Source: UBA1447 sp002329225 (GTDB taxonomy: Bacteria > Bacillota > Clostridia > Oscillospirales > Acutalibacteraceae). Taken from it: DNA of 64,000 nucleotides. Below are positions 32,062 through 40,660 of the stretch, one piece after another. A model generated the notes under the pieces. That model made no database searches. It was not told where the DNA came from and saw only the letters and a list, made by a program, of their open reading frames with translations. Made by a program: the position numbers and the translations under genes. Where the stretch lies: positions 124,001-188,000 of the forward strand of contig JBMNVN010000002.1 of assembly GCA_050946835.1 (NCBI GenBank), in the 5' to 3' direction. Positions within the stretch are counted from its first letter, which is position 1. Each line of letters begins with the position of its first letter.

Positions 32062-34530
32062 TTATACTCCGGCTTTAGCTTTCCGCATCTGTTCTACTGA
32101 AGTAAAATCAACAGTGGGTACATGACCCGCTAAAGGAACAATCTTCTCATTAATCGCATCAAGTATCCATGATTTTTGAGGGAAGAAAAACTCGTCAAAC
32201 TCGAAGGGCGGCGTAATCCAGTTTTGCGCACCGACCACAACGGGAGGAGCGTCCAAATAGTCAAAACACATTTCACTGATATTTCTTGCCACGTCATTCA
32301 AGAATGAACCTCTGGCACAGGCATCGGAAGCAAGCAGAACCTTGCCTGTTTTCTTAACGGATTCCACTATTTTTTCATAGTTAAGGGGTACCAGAGAGTG
32401 CAGGTTAATAATTTCAGCAGAAAGACCGTATTTTTCTTCAAGTTCCTTGGCCGCTTCCACAGCCTTGTACAAGCTTGCACCGATTGTCAGCAAGGTAATA
32501 TCGCTGCCGGTTTTTACGGTATTTGTATCACCGATAGTAATCTCGTAAGACTCGGCAGGAACACCGTCTTCTCTGAACATTTCGCCCATATCATACAGCC
32601 GCTGACTTTCAAAGAATACAACCGGGTCCGTACCGTTCAAAGCTGCAGTCATCAGTCCTCTTGCTTCATAGGGTGTGGCGGGGAAGCAGACCTTTAGTCC
32701 CGGTATGTGGGCACACAGGGCTGTCCAGTCCTGTGAGTGCTGTGCGCCGTATTTTGCGCCAACGGATATCCGAAGTACAACCGGCATTTTGAGTATCCCG
32801 GCACTCATGGACTGCCATTTGGAAAGTTGGTTAAATATTTCGTCACCCGCACGGCCTATAAAATCCGCATACATCAATTCAACAACCGCTCTGCCGCCGC
32901 AAAGACCGTAACCGACGGCGGAACCCACAATAGCGGCTTCCGAAATAGGGGAGTTAAAAAGTCGGGAATAGGGAAGGGAATCCGCAAAACCTCTGTAGAT
33001 GGCAAAAGCGCCGCCCCAATCACGGATATCCTCTCCGTAAGAAATCATGGCCGGGTCTTCATAATATTTGTCAAGCAAGGATTCGGAAATAGCATCACGT
33101 ATGTTATAAAGTTTCAGCTTAGGTGTAGGTTTGCCGTCGATGAAGGCGGTACGTACCTTATCTTTGATTTTTAAGTAGCTTGCACATTCGTCTTTAGAGG
33201 TGAGAACTTCAGGTTCACCGCTTCCGGTTTTAGCCTTCTTTTCGTTGGAAAACATCAGTCCTTCGACAAAATACCGGTTCTTTTTAAAGTCAACATAAGG
33301 GGATATCTCCTTGTCGGACGCCCAACGGCAAATCTTTGTCATGCGCTGCCTTGTCTTCTCCCAAATCTCTTCAAAATCGCTGTCGCTTGCAATCTTTGCC
33401 TCGGTTAAAGTTTGCCTGTATGTAACGGTGGGATCAACGCTGTTCCAGGCATCCATTTCTTCTTTTGAACGATAAGCGTTTTGGTCGGAGGTGGAGTGCC
33501 CGCAATATCGGTATGTTATCACATCGAGAAGTACCGGCCCCTCACCTTTTTGCAGTAATGACTTTTTACGCCTCATAGCGTCAATTACTGCTAGAGGATT
33601 AAAACCGTCAACCCGCTCTGCATGTAACTGTGTGGGGCTGACACCGGCGCCGATTCTCGCAGGCATATCATACGCCATAGTTTCGCCTCGGGTTTGGCCG
33701 CCCATACCGTAACTGTTATTGAATATGTTAAACAATATTGGGAGACCGCCGTTTTTATCAGATTCCCAAAGGGTTCTGAACTGATCCATTGCCGCAAAGT
33801 TCATTGCCTCTAAAACGGGACCGCAACCCAACGCCCCGTCGCCGATGTTGCAGATAACAATACCGTCTTTTTTATTGCACTTTTTGTAGAGCGCCGCACC
33901 GGTAGCAATAGGAGCTGAACCGCCGACGATAGCATTATTCGGATAAACGCCGAAAGGAAGGAAGAAAGCATGCATTGAGCCGCCCAAGCCTTTGTGAAAA
34001 CCGTTTTCACGAGCAAAAATCTCCGCCAGAGCGCCGTAGATGATGAACTCAATTGCCAGCTCTTTTACACTTTCGGGTTTGCTCATTTTCTCAACGGCTC
34101 TGAGAACTTTTCCGTCAAGAAATTCCTCCATAACGGTCATTAGCTCGTTGTCATTGAGCTTGGCAATGCATGAAAGGGATTTTGCAAGGATTTCTCCATG
34201 GCTCCTGTGGCTGCCGAAAATAAAATCGTCACGTCCCAGCAAATAGGCCTGTCCTACGGCAGACGCCTCTTGACCTATGGACAGATGCGCAGGGCCGGGA
34301 TAAGTGGTTTCTACACCGTTATAAACGCCCTGAGTTTTTATCTGGCTCAGCATTGATTCGAATTCCCGCAAAATGGTTATATCCCTAAAAATGCGCATAA
34401 AATCCTCAGATGAAAAGTTAGCCTTTTCATCTTCAATGCTCTTGTTATAAGTGTTTACCGGAATACTTTCAAAAAGAATTTCTCCGGGAGCTCGTGTGGT
34501 TTTCGGATCAACAAACAGTGACTTTGGCAT
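32062..34530 (-). CDS. 2-oxoacid dehydrogenase E1 component, alpha and beta fused
   Basis: 822 residues. Residues 1-440 form the alpha subunit with GSHRSHGEILAKS, GGSMHAF and the TPP-binding NIGDGALGCGPVLEAMN ... NIFNNSYGM. A linker (about 440-470) leads to the beta subunit, beginning KLYNIRDAISESLLDKYYED, with GEDIRDWGGAFAIYRG, NSPISEAAIVGSAVGYGL and ELMYADFI. Separate alpha and beta genes are the usual arrangement. The alpha half carries extra helices (LMTVMEEFLDGKVLRAVEKM) inside the normal SHRxHG to GGSMH interval. With the E2 and E3 genes next to it, it should decarboxylate a 2-oxoacid oxidatively; the substrate is unknown. AAAGGAG precedes the ATG. Confidence 0.92.
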   Translation of the reverse strand: MPKSLFVDPKTTRAPGEILFESIPVNTYNKSIEDEKANFSSEDFMRIFRDITILREFESMLSQIKTQGVYNGVETTYPGPAHLSIGQEASAVGQAYLLGRDDFIFGSHRSHGEILAKSLSCIAKLNDNELMTVMEEFLDGKVLRAVEKMSKPESVKELAIEFIIYGALAEIFARENGFHKGLGGSMHAFFLPFGVYPNNAIVGGSAPIATGAALYKKCNKKDGIVICNIGDGALGCGPVLEAMNFAAMDQFRTLWESDKNGGLPILFNIFNNSYGMGGQTRGETMAYDMPARIGAGVSPTQLHAERVDGFNPLAVIDAMRRKKSLLQKGEGPVLLDVITYRYCGHSTSDQNAYRSKEEMDAWNSVDPTVTYRQTLTEAKIASDSDFEEIWEKTRQRMTKICRWASDKEISPYVDFKKNRYFVEGLMFSNEKKAKTGSGEPEVLTSKDECASYLKIKDKVRTAFIDGKPTPKLKLYNIRDAISESLLDKYYEDPAMISYGEDIRDWGGAFAIYRGFADSLPYSRLFNSPISEAAIVGSAVGYGLCGGRAVVELMYADFIGRAGDEIFNQLSKWQSMSAGILKMPVVLRISVGAKYGAQHSQDWTALCAHIPGLKVCFPATPYEARGLMTAALNGTDPVVFFESQRLYDMGEMFREDGVPAESYEITIGDTNTVKTGSDITLLTIGASLYKAVEAAKELEEKYGLSAEIINLHSLVPLNYEKIVESVKKTGKVLLASDACARGSFLNDVARNISEMCFDYLDAPPVVVGAQNWITPPFEFDEFFFPQKSWILDAINEKIVPLAGHVPTVDFTSVEQMRKAKAGV

Positions 34531-34573
34531 AGTAATAATCTCCTTTTTTCATCTTTCAGCTTTTTATAAATGT

Positions 34574-35941
34574 CTATAAAAGGAAGGCCGCTTCTCTGAT
34601 TACCTCGCAAACGGTAGGGTGGGGGAATACAAGCTCTTTTATTTGTTCGATAGTCATACCGGCCTCAATCATAAGAGCAGCGCCGAAAATCATCTCGGAA
34701 GCGTAGCTGCCGATTAAATGTACACCCAGTAAACGGTTATCTTTTGCATTTACCACAATTTTAACTATCCCGTTACCGCCTTCAACTTCCGCAAGATAGC
34801 GTCCGCTCATACGCATTGAGGTTTCAGCCGTTTTAACTTCAAACCCTTTCAGTTCTGCGGTCTGCTTTGTTTCTCCAACACAGGCGACCTCCGGATTTGT
34901 ATATACTACGTTGGGAATTGCAAAATAACGCATAAAATCACGCTTGCCGAGCATATTATTTACCGCTACTTCACTTTCCCTGTATGCGGTATGGGCGAGC
35001 ATGGATTTTCCGTTCACATCCCCCGCAGCATAAACTCCTGCGATGTTGGTTTGCATTTTATCGTCGGTTACAACTGCACCTTTTTCAGTGTAAACACCGA
35101 TATTCTCCAAACCGATATTCTTTATGTTCGGCTTTCTTCCCACAGACAGCAGAACTTTAGACGCTTCTATAGTTTTACTTTCTCCCTTTTCTTCAAACGT
35201 AACGGAATTGTTGCCGAAGCCGGTAACTTTGCAGGGAAGTTTGAATTCTACACCCTTTTTCTTGTAATTTTTCATCAGAATATCGGATATTCCGACATCT
35301 ACGGAGCCTGCAATATTTTCCAGCATCTCGATTACCGTTACCTTGACGCCTGCGGAGTTAAAATATGAGGCCATTTCAAGCCCGACAATACCGCCGCCGA
35401 TTACAACAAGGCTTTCAGGCAGTGATTGCAGGTCTAATATTTCTCTGTTTGTAAGGGCAAAACCGCTTTCAAGAGCTTTTTTAAGCCCCTGTATCGGGGG
35501 CAGAACAGGTGAGGAACCGGTTGCAATGAGCAGGTTCCGGGCGGTGTATTCTATGCCGTCAGCCAAAACAACAAAGCCGTTTTCAGACCGCCCCTTTATT
35601 AAGGCACGTTTATCAAAAATGGAAACATTGCACTTTTTCATAGTAAATTCAATGCCGCTGACAAGTTGCTTGACAACCTTGTTTTTGCGTTGAATTACGG
35701 CACCGTGGTCTAAAGTAACATTGTCGGCTGATACTCCGTATTTATCGCCGTACATGGCATAATCCAGCACTTTAGCCGAATGTAAAAGAGTTTTTGAAGG
35801 TATACAGCCTTCATTAAGGCAAACCCCGCCTAACGCACGTTCTTCAAAAAGCGCGGTTTTCATATCGCCTTGGGCCGCCCTTTGGGCACCGAGATATCCG
35901 GCAGGGCCTCCGCCTATAACAATCAGGTCAAAATGTTCCAT
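34574..35941 (-). CDS. lpdA: Dihydrolipoyl dehydrogenase (E3)
   Basis: 455 residues. FAD site IGGGPAGYLGAQRA, redox disulfide GGVCLNEGCIPSKTLL, NAD site VVIGGGIVGLEMASYF, second FAD motif GVYAAGDVNGKSMLAHTA and the C-terminal His-Glu pair in FPHPTVCEVIREA are all intact. It reoxidises the lipoyl arm of the E2 encoded 23 bases upstream. The gene order E2-E3-E1 in one operon indicates a dedicated complex. Confidence 0.95.
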   Translation of the reverse strand: MEHFDLIVIGGGPAGYLGAQRAAQGDMKTALFEERALGGVCLNEGCIPSKTLLHSAKVLDYAMYGDKYGVSADNVTLDHGAVIQRKNKVVKQLVSGIEFTMKKCNVSIFDKRALIKGRSENGFVVLADGIEYTARNLLIATGSSPVLPPIQGLKKALESGFALTNREILDLQSLPESLVVIGGGIVGLEMASYFNSAGVKVTVIEMLENIAGSVDVGISDILMKNYKKKGVEFKLPCKVTGFGNNSVTFEEKGESKTIEASKVLLSVGRKPNIKNIGLENIGVYTEKGAVVTDDKMQTNIAGVYAAGDVNGKSMLAHTAYRESEVAVNNMLGKRDFMRYFAIPNVVYTNPEVACVGETKQTAELKGFEVKTAETSMRMSGRYLAEVEGGNGIVKIVVNAKDNRLLGVHLIGSYASEMIFGAALMIEAGMTIEQIKELVFPHPTVCEVIREAAFLL

Positions 35942-35964
35942 TTTGCACTCCTTATTATTTACTT

Positions 35965-37242
35965 TTATTTATTATCGGGAAGATTTGAAAAATTTTCTAA
36001 AAAGCTGGTCAATTCCTGCATAAATCGTGCCGCCGGTGCTCCGTCTACGGCACGGTGGTCATATGTGATGGAAAGCCCCATTGCCGGATAAGGTTTGTAA
36101 AAACCGTCATTGCCTTTCAGTTTTGTAGTTATGTTGCACACGCCTAAAATGCCGGTCTGCGGGGGATTAAGCACCGGTGTAAACATTTCTACCCCCAAAG
36201 TACCGAGGTTTGTAACGGTAAAAGTTCCGCCCTGCAGTAAGTCGGGGTTTATAGTTCCAGCCTGTGCCTGCTTAGCCAAATCCTTAGCCTCTACGGAAAT
36301 CTCCTCAATTGATTTGCGGTTTGCCTGAAAAATTGTTGGCACCATTAGCCCTCTGGGAGTGTCAACGGCTACACCTAAATTAACATCTTTAAATCTGCGC
36401 AGAATTTGACCTTCAACAATATGGGCGTTTAAGTCCGGATGATTTAACAGCACCCTTGAAACGGCATACAGAATGAGGTCGTTTATTGTGATGTTGTAAA
36501 AAGGCACACGCTCCGTATTTTCTTTAATCTTTTTTCTGAGTTCTAAAATGGCGGAAGCGTCAAAACTGTGATGCGCGGAAAGTTGTGCGCCCGAAGAAAG
36601 GGAGGCGCTCATCGCTTGAGCTATAGCGGCTCTTATTTTGTTAAAAGGAATGTCTGTATACTCTCCGCCGCTAAAGCAACCCGGGTCAGCGGAATCTGCG
36701 GGAGCAGCTGCAACAAAACCGTCTTTATCGGGCTGTGCACCGAAACGCTTTTCCGCCGCTTTCAGAATGTCCCGTTCCAGAATTCTTCCATAAGGTCCGG
36801 AAGGATTTGCTGAAGCGGTATCAATGCCCATTCTTTCGGCAAGGTTCCTTGCCCTGGGGGAGATTTTAATTTCTTCTGCTGAATATGTAACGGGAGCAGG
36901 GGAGTCCGAACTTTCATCAACCGGAACATTCCGAACCGCATTGTCGTCCGCAGGTTTCTCGGCGGAATCGCCGGTATCAGGCATCAGAGAGGAAAAATCT
37001 TCCCCCTCGGCGCCTACGGCGCAAACATTTGTCAGAACGGGGACCTCGTCGCCCTCATCAAAGAAGATTGCAAGCAAAACTCCGTCCGCAGTGCTTTCGC
37101 ACTCAAACGCCGCCTTGTCGGTTTCATAAGAGAAGAGAATATCGCCGACCTCAACGGCGTCGCCCACCTTTTTCTCCCACTTGGTTATCATGCATGTTTC
37201 TACAGTGATACCCGCCTTGGGCATCAAAACTCCTACAGCCAT
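35965..37242 (-). CDS. 2-oxoacid dehydrogenase E2 (dihydrolipoyl acyltransferase)
   Basis: 425 residues. A single lipoyl domain (1-80) carries the lipoylation lysine in SYETDKAAFE. An acidic linker follows, then the peripheral-subunit-binding domain (ISPRARNLAERMGIDTASA, GPYGRILERDI) and the catalytic domain with DHRAVDGAPAARFM (H-x3-D-G) at the end. All functional residues are present. It transfers an acyl group from lipoamide to CoA. It sits 26 bases behind the dehydrogenase gene. Confidence 0.94.
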   Translation of the reverse strand: MAVGVLMPKAGITVETCMITKWEKKVGDAVEVGDILFSYETDKAAFECESTADGVLLAIFFDEGDEVPVLTNVCAVGAEGEDFSSLMPDTGDSAEKPADDNAVRNVPVDESSDSPAPVTYSAEEIKISPRARNLAERMGIDTASANPSGPYGRILERDILKAAEKRFGAQPDKDGFVAAAPADSADPGCFSGGEYTDIPFNKIRAAIAQAMSASLSSGAQLSAHHSFDASAILELRKKIKENTERVPFYNITINDLILYAVSRVLLNHPDLNAHIVEGQILRRFKDVNLGVAVDTPRGLMVPTIFQANRKSIEEISVEAKDLAKQAQAGTINPDLLQGGTFTVTNLGTLGVEMFTPVLNPPQTGILGVCNITTKLKGNDGFYKPYPAMGLSITYDHRAVDGAPAARFMQELTSFLENFSNLPDNK

Positions 37243-37268
37243 AACTTTATCCTCCGATCCAAGTTCAG

Positions 37269-38528
37269 TCAGATTTTTTCGGCATTTTCAAGCAGATACT
37301 TTTCCGCCTCTTCATTCCACAAACCGTTGGTTTCAGTAATCAGTTTATGAAGTTGAGCAAACAGGGGATTCGTTTTTCCGGCAAGCTCAAAATCACTGAT
37401 AGCGGTAAGCGGAAGAGAAATGCCGTTATATATCAGTTTCTTTCCTCCGGGAATTTTCGGCAGGTTAAGAGTGGTATCTATAACAGCATCCAATCCTCCA
37501 ATATGGGTGACAAGAATAGAGGGGGTGAGCTGTTCCTTTGCCATCATATCAAGACCTTCCAACATGTCTTCCGTATTCCCGCCGGATGTTCCTACCACAT
37601 GGGTAGAGGCATAATGTACATTATAAAAATTAAACTCGGCGGTAAAATCTGGATCAGAGGGGCCTGCAAAAAAGTTGAGGCAACCGTCTGCCCCAAGCAT
37701 GCTGTCGCCAAGCTCAATCAAAGAGCGTACAGGCGCAAAAACAAGCACATCGTCATAGCCGCCGCCTGCAAAGGCGGTTAACACTTCCTTTGCGTCAGTT
37801 ATTTTAGCCGTATTAAAGTATTTTAATTCTACACCCCGCTCCTTAGCAACAGCAGGACTGAGCAGCTCAGCCGCACGGTCAAGGCGTCCCTGATCAATAT
37901 CGGTAACGGCCAAAATTCCGGGGCGTCTGTCACAATTAAGAACATAGTCGATAGCTGCAAGCCCCATGGGTCCTGCGCCCGCTAAAATAGCGGTTTTACC
38001 GCCCTGCACTATACCCATTTTATGTTCATAGCTACCTCGCACCGTATGATACATAGCGTGAAAAGTACCGATTACGCAGGATAGCGGCTCGGTGAGCGAG
38101 CCGGCAAACCAGGACTTACCTTCGTAGGGTAAAAGGCAATTCATTAACATTACTTCTTTTGGAATAACAATATAAGTTGCATTCCCGCCTATATAGCGGA
38201 AGGAGTAACCCGGAGCGTCGAGACTGCCTTTATAGTTAAGTGAAGGCTGAATAACAAACTTATCTCCAGGCTTGTATTTATCCAACCACTTTGAGCCTAC
38301 CTCAACAAGTTCTCCGCAAAATTCATGGCCGATTATTACCGGATTTTCCGCTACATCGTCAGGTACTCTTTTGTGGTCGGCTCCCTGAATAGCCGCTTTG
38401 TAAGATGACATACAGATACTGTCCGACACTACCCGGGCAAGTATTTCGTCCTCTTTAATCGGGGGTAAATCAAAACTTTCAAGACGAAGATCCTCTTTAC
38501 CGTAAAGCCTGACGGCCGTTGTTCTCAA
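37269..38528 (-). CDS. Zinc-dependent sugar (alcohol) dehydrogenase, L-sorbose-1-phosphate reductase-like
   Basis: About 419 residues of the medium-chain dehydrogenase superfamily. Zinc-site features are SDSICMSSYKAAI and GHEFCGELVEVG; the cofactor domain shows AILAGAGPMGLAAIDYV and VTDIDQGRLDRA. The long form and the LTEPLSCVIGTFHAMYH stretch resemble SorE-type L-sorbose-1-phosphate reductases (inference from memory of the family). The start is placed at TTG 38528 because GGAGGG, itself within an in-frame ATGGAGGG, lies 7 bases ahead. It follows the DeoR gene closely. Confidence 0.82.
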   Translation of the reverse strand: MRTTAVRLYGKEDLRLESFDLPPIKEDEILARVVSDSICMSSYKAAIQGADHKRVPDDVAENPVIIGHEFCGELVEVGSKWLDKYKPGDKFVIQPSLNYKGSLDAPGYSFRYIGGNATYIVIPKEVMLMNCLLPYEGKSWFAGSLTEPLSCVIGTFHAMYHTVRGSYEHKMGIVQGGKTAILAGAGPMGLAAIDYVLNCDRRPGILAVTDIDQGRLDRAAELLSPAVAKERGVELKYFNTAKITDAKEVLTAFAGGGYDDVLVFAPVRSLIELGDSMLGADGCLNFFAGPSDPDFTAEFNFYNVHYASTHVVGTSGGNTEDMLEGLDMMAKEQLTPSILVTHIGGLDAVIDTTLNLPKIPGGKKLIYNGISLPLTAISDFELAGKTNPLFAQLHKLITETNGLWNEEAEKYLLENAEKI

Positions 38529-38550
38529 TGTAATTCCCTCCATTTATTGT

Positions 38551-39300
38551 TTATATAATTTTTACACTATATTCTGCCGCTTTTTGAAAAAAGTCTTTTT
38601 GCAGTTCACCATCGCTTACAAAATAATCAAAATTACTATAATCCGCAAAATAAAACGGCAGGCTTCTGCCAAATTTGGAGCTGTCGGTTAAAGCCGCCGT
38701 TTTACCTGCATTCTTCATTACAAGGGCTTTGGTTAAGGCTTCGCTTTCTTTGCCGCAGGTAAAACCTTTTTCAAAACTGAAGCCTCCGCTGCCTATAAAA
38801 GCGATGTCTATATGTATATCATTTAAACTGTTTAAAGTGATTTGCCCGGAAAGAGCAAGATTGGCGCGGTTCAGGTTGCCGCCGCAGATATGAATTGCAG
38901 GCTTTTTAAGGTGCAACAACTCAATGGCAATGTTTGGCGCAATTGTGTAGATATCAGCCTCAATATCGGGTAAAAGTTTTGCCAAAGCGAGGCAGGAGGT
39001 TCCTGCGTCCAAATAGATACAGGTTTTGGGCTTTATCAGTTCGAGCGCTTTTTTAGCCATGAAGATCTTTAATGAGCTGTTTTCGGTTACTCGCTCACCG
39101 AAAGACGGCTCCGAGGCGTTGGCCACCGCTCTTGCTCCGCCTCTGACCCGATTGATAGCGCCCTTTTTTGACAAGAACTCCAAATCCCTGTGTATAGTCA
39201 TAACGCTGATGTCGGGGAAAAGCTCACGTAACTGGGCAACCGTTGCCGCAGAATTTTCTTCAATAAACCTTAGTATTTTGTCTCGACGCAGGCTGTTCAT
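38551..39300 (-). CDS. DeoR/GlpR family transcriptional regulator
   Basis: 249 residues. The N-terminal winged helix includes NSAATVAQLRELFPDISVMTIHRDLEFLSKKGAINRVRGGA, the DeoR signature; the sugar-phosphate-sensing C-terminal domain has IYLDAGTSCLALAKLL and IDIAFIGSGGFS. It should repress its own operon until a phosphorylated sugar binds (family knowledge). AAGGTGA precedes the ATG. It is the first gene of the operon, behind a promoter carrying a tandem repeat at 39337-39356. Confidence 0.92.
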   Translation of the reverse strand: MNSLRRDKILRFIEENSAATVAQLRELFPDISVMTIHRDLEFLSKKGAINRVRGGARAVANASEPSFGERVTENSSLKIFMAKKALELIKPKTCIYLDAGTSCLALAKLLPDIEADIYTIAPNIAIELLHLKKPAIHICGGNLNRANLALSGQITLNSLNDIHIDIAFIGSGGFSFEKGFTCGKESEALTKALVMKNAGKTAALTDSSKFGRSLPFYFADYSNFDYFVSDGELQKDFFQKAAEYSVKII

Positions 39301-39336
39301 CGCTTCACCTTAACAATAAATTTATATTGCCTGCAG

Positions 39337-39365
39337 AATATAACATAATATAACATTTGTGTCAA
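39337..39365 (-). promoter_or_regulatory. Promoter of the deoR-led catabolic operon, with tandem operator-like repeats
   Basis: On the minus strand TTGACA, 17 bases and TATATT. The spacer and -10 region contain ATGTTATATT twice in direct tandem (39347-39356 and 39337-39346), exactly one helical turn apart. This is a good candidate for the DeoR-family operator, since the repressor would cover the -10 element. Confidence 0.8.
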
Positions 39366-39442
39366 CACGGTTTTATCATTTTGATAATTAAGAGTTTGTC
39401 ATTTTCGTTGCTATGATTAAATCAATTTGGCAATTATTAAAA

Positions 39443-39473
39443 GGGCTGTGCAAAACGGAATTTGCACAGCCCC
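39443..39473 (-). terminator. Terminator of the 1-phosphofructokinase-like gene
   Basis: GGGCTGTGCAAA and TTTGCACAGCCC form a 12-bp stem with a 6-base loop, followed on the minus strand by TTTTAAT. The stem core is the same as that of the hairpin at 6643-6673. Confidence 0.8.
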
Positions 39474-39492
39474 AATTAAATAAAGATAACTA

Positions 39493-40425
39493 TTAATATT
39501 CTACATACTCAACCTGTTCAAGTATCTGTCTGAAACGGGGTAACTCAAAGAATGCGTTATCCTCATTTTCAATATTTGCAGCGGAAGCGGCAATGGCAAT
39601 CCGTGCACACTCGGCAAAGGGCAAACCTTTTTCAATAGCGTAAACATAGCCGGCAACAAGTGTATCGCCGCAGCCTACAAAATTAACTTCTTTAACAACG
39701 GGCGGTTTGCAATGGACTGCTTTATCTTGCTGAACAAAAGCGGCGCCTTGCGCTCCGAGGGAAACGATAACGGTTTCAATGCCTTTTTTGTTGAGCTCCT
39801 TAGCGGCCGCAACGGCTTCATCAGTCGTTTCTATACTTCTATTCAAGTAGGCGCCGAATTCCTCTCTGTTCGGGGTAATAATATCCGGACAGGCGCCGAG
39901 TCCGATTTGGAGAAATTCTTTGTATGTGTCCAAAACCACAAGCTTGTTGTTTTTTTTAGCAAGTTTAATAAGTTGAGCGTAGATATCTTTGCCGATTCCC
40001 TCAGCAACACTGCCTGATAAAACAACAATGTTGCTCTTCTTCATCAATTCGATGTATTTGTTAATAAAACACTCAAGTTCTTCAGCAGTTATAAGAGGCC
40101 CTTTTTCTAAAAAACGTGTATGCCTGCCGCTTTCGTCTTCGATTACGCTTGTGCATATACGGGTTTCTTCCTCAATCTCTATGAAATCGGAATTGATCTT
40201 TTTCTCATTTAAAGTGTTGAGGATATAATGACCGTTATCGCCGCCGACAATACCCGTTGCTATAGTTTCTCCGCCGAGTATGCAAATAGCTTTTGATACA
40301 TTTATTCCGCCGCCGCCCATAGTTTTAACCTTGCGGTTAACACGCGCAACTTCCTGTCCTGCCGTCATGCTGTCAACATAATAAGTAACGTCAATTGCGG
40401 GGTTCAGTGTCACAGTTAGAACCAT
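39493..40425 (-). CDS. 1-phosphofructokinase family hexose-phosphate kinase (PfkB superfamily)
   Basis: 310 residues. VTLNPAIDVTYYVD and GGGGINVSKAICILGG form the substrate end, TPNREEFG is the family middle motif, and VGCGDTLVAGYVYA carries the catalytic aspartate (G-x-G-D). This subgroup phosphorylates fructose-1-P, tagatose-6-P or related sugar phosphates. It has its own promoter (40459-40487) and terminator, but neighbours and shares orientation with the DeoR operon, fitting sugar catabolism. Confidence 0.9.
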   Translation of the reverse strand: MVLTVTLNPAIDVTYYVDSMTAGQEVARVNRKVKTMGGGGINVSKAICILGGETIATGIVGGDNGHYILNTLNEKKINSDFIEIEEETRICTSVIEDESGRHTRFLEKGPLITAEELECFINKYIELMKKSNIVVLSGSVAEGIGKDIYAQLIKLAKKNNKLVVLDTYKEFLQIGLGACPDIITPNREEFGAYLNRSIETTDEAVAAAKELNKKGIETVIVSLGAQGAAFVQQDKAVHCKPPVVKEVNFVGCGDTLVAGYVYAIEKGLPFAECARIAIAASAANIENEDNAFFELPRFRQILEQVEYVEY

Positions 40426-40458
40426 TACTAAGCTACCTCTTTAACAAAATTTCTCCAT

Positions 40459-40487
40459 ATTCTATAACGTGGTAACCGTTTAGTCAA
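40459..40487 (-). promoter_or_regulatory. Promoter of the 1-phosphofructokinase-like gene
   Basis: On the minus strand TTGACT, 17 bases and TAGAAT, about 33 bases before the start codon. The spacer holds AACGGTTACCACGTT, an imperfect palindrome that could be an operator. Confidence 0.7.
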
Positions 40488-40509
40488 GGCAAAGCAGGTA
40501 TAAAACGGT

Positions 40510-40618
40510 TTTACTCAAATTCTGATTTTTATTAAATTTGCACTCCAAACTTCAACTCCTGAAAATGCTTAATTCCTTGCAATAAAATCAGCATTTTAGT
40601 ATCATCTGTTTGAGTAAA
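40510..40618. repeat. Small element with 10-bp inverted ends and a nested hairpin
   Basis: TTTACTCAAA (40510-40519) and TTTGAGTAAA (40609-40618) are perfect inverted repeats 89 bases apart. Inside, CTGAAAATGCT (40559) and AGCATTTTAG (40590) form another stem. The region is AT-rich and non-coding. It may be a miniature inverted-repeat element or a structured leader of the gene at 40661. Confidence 0.4.
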
Positions 40619-40660
40619 TTAAATGCCGATAAATTGTTTTTCTCATTGGGGGAATGTTAA

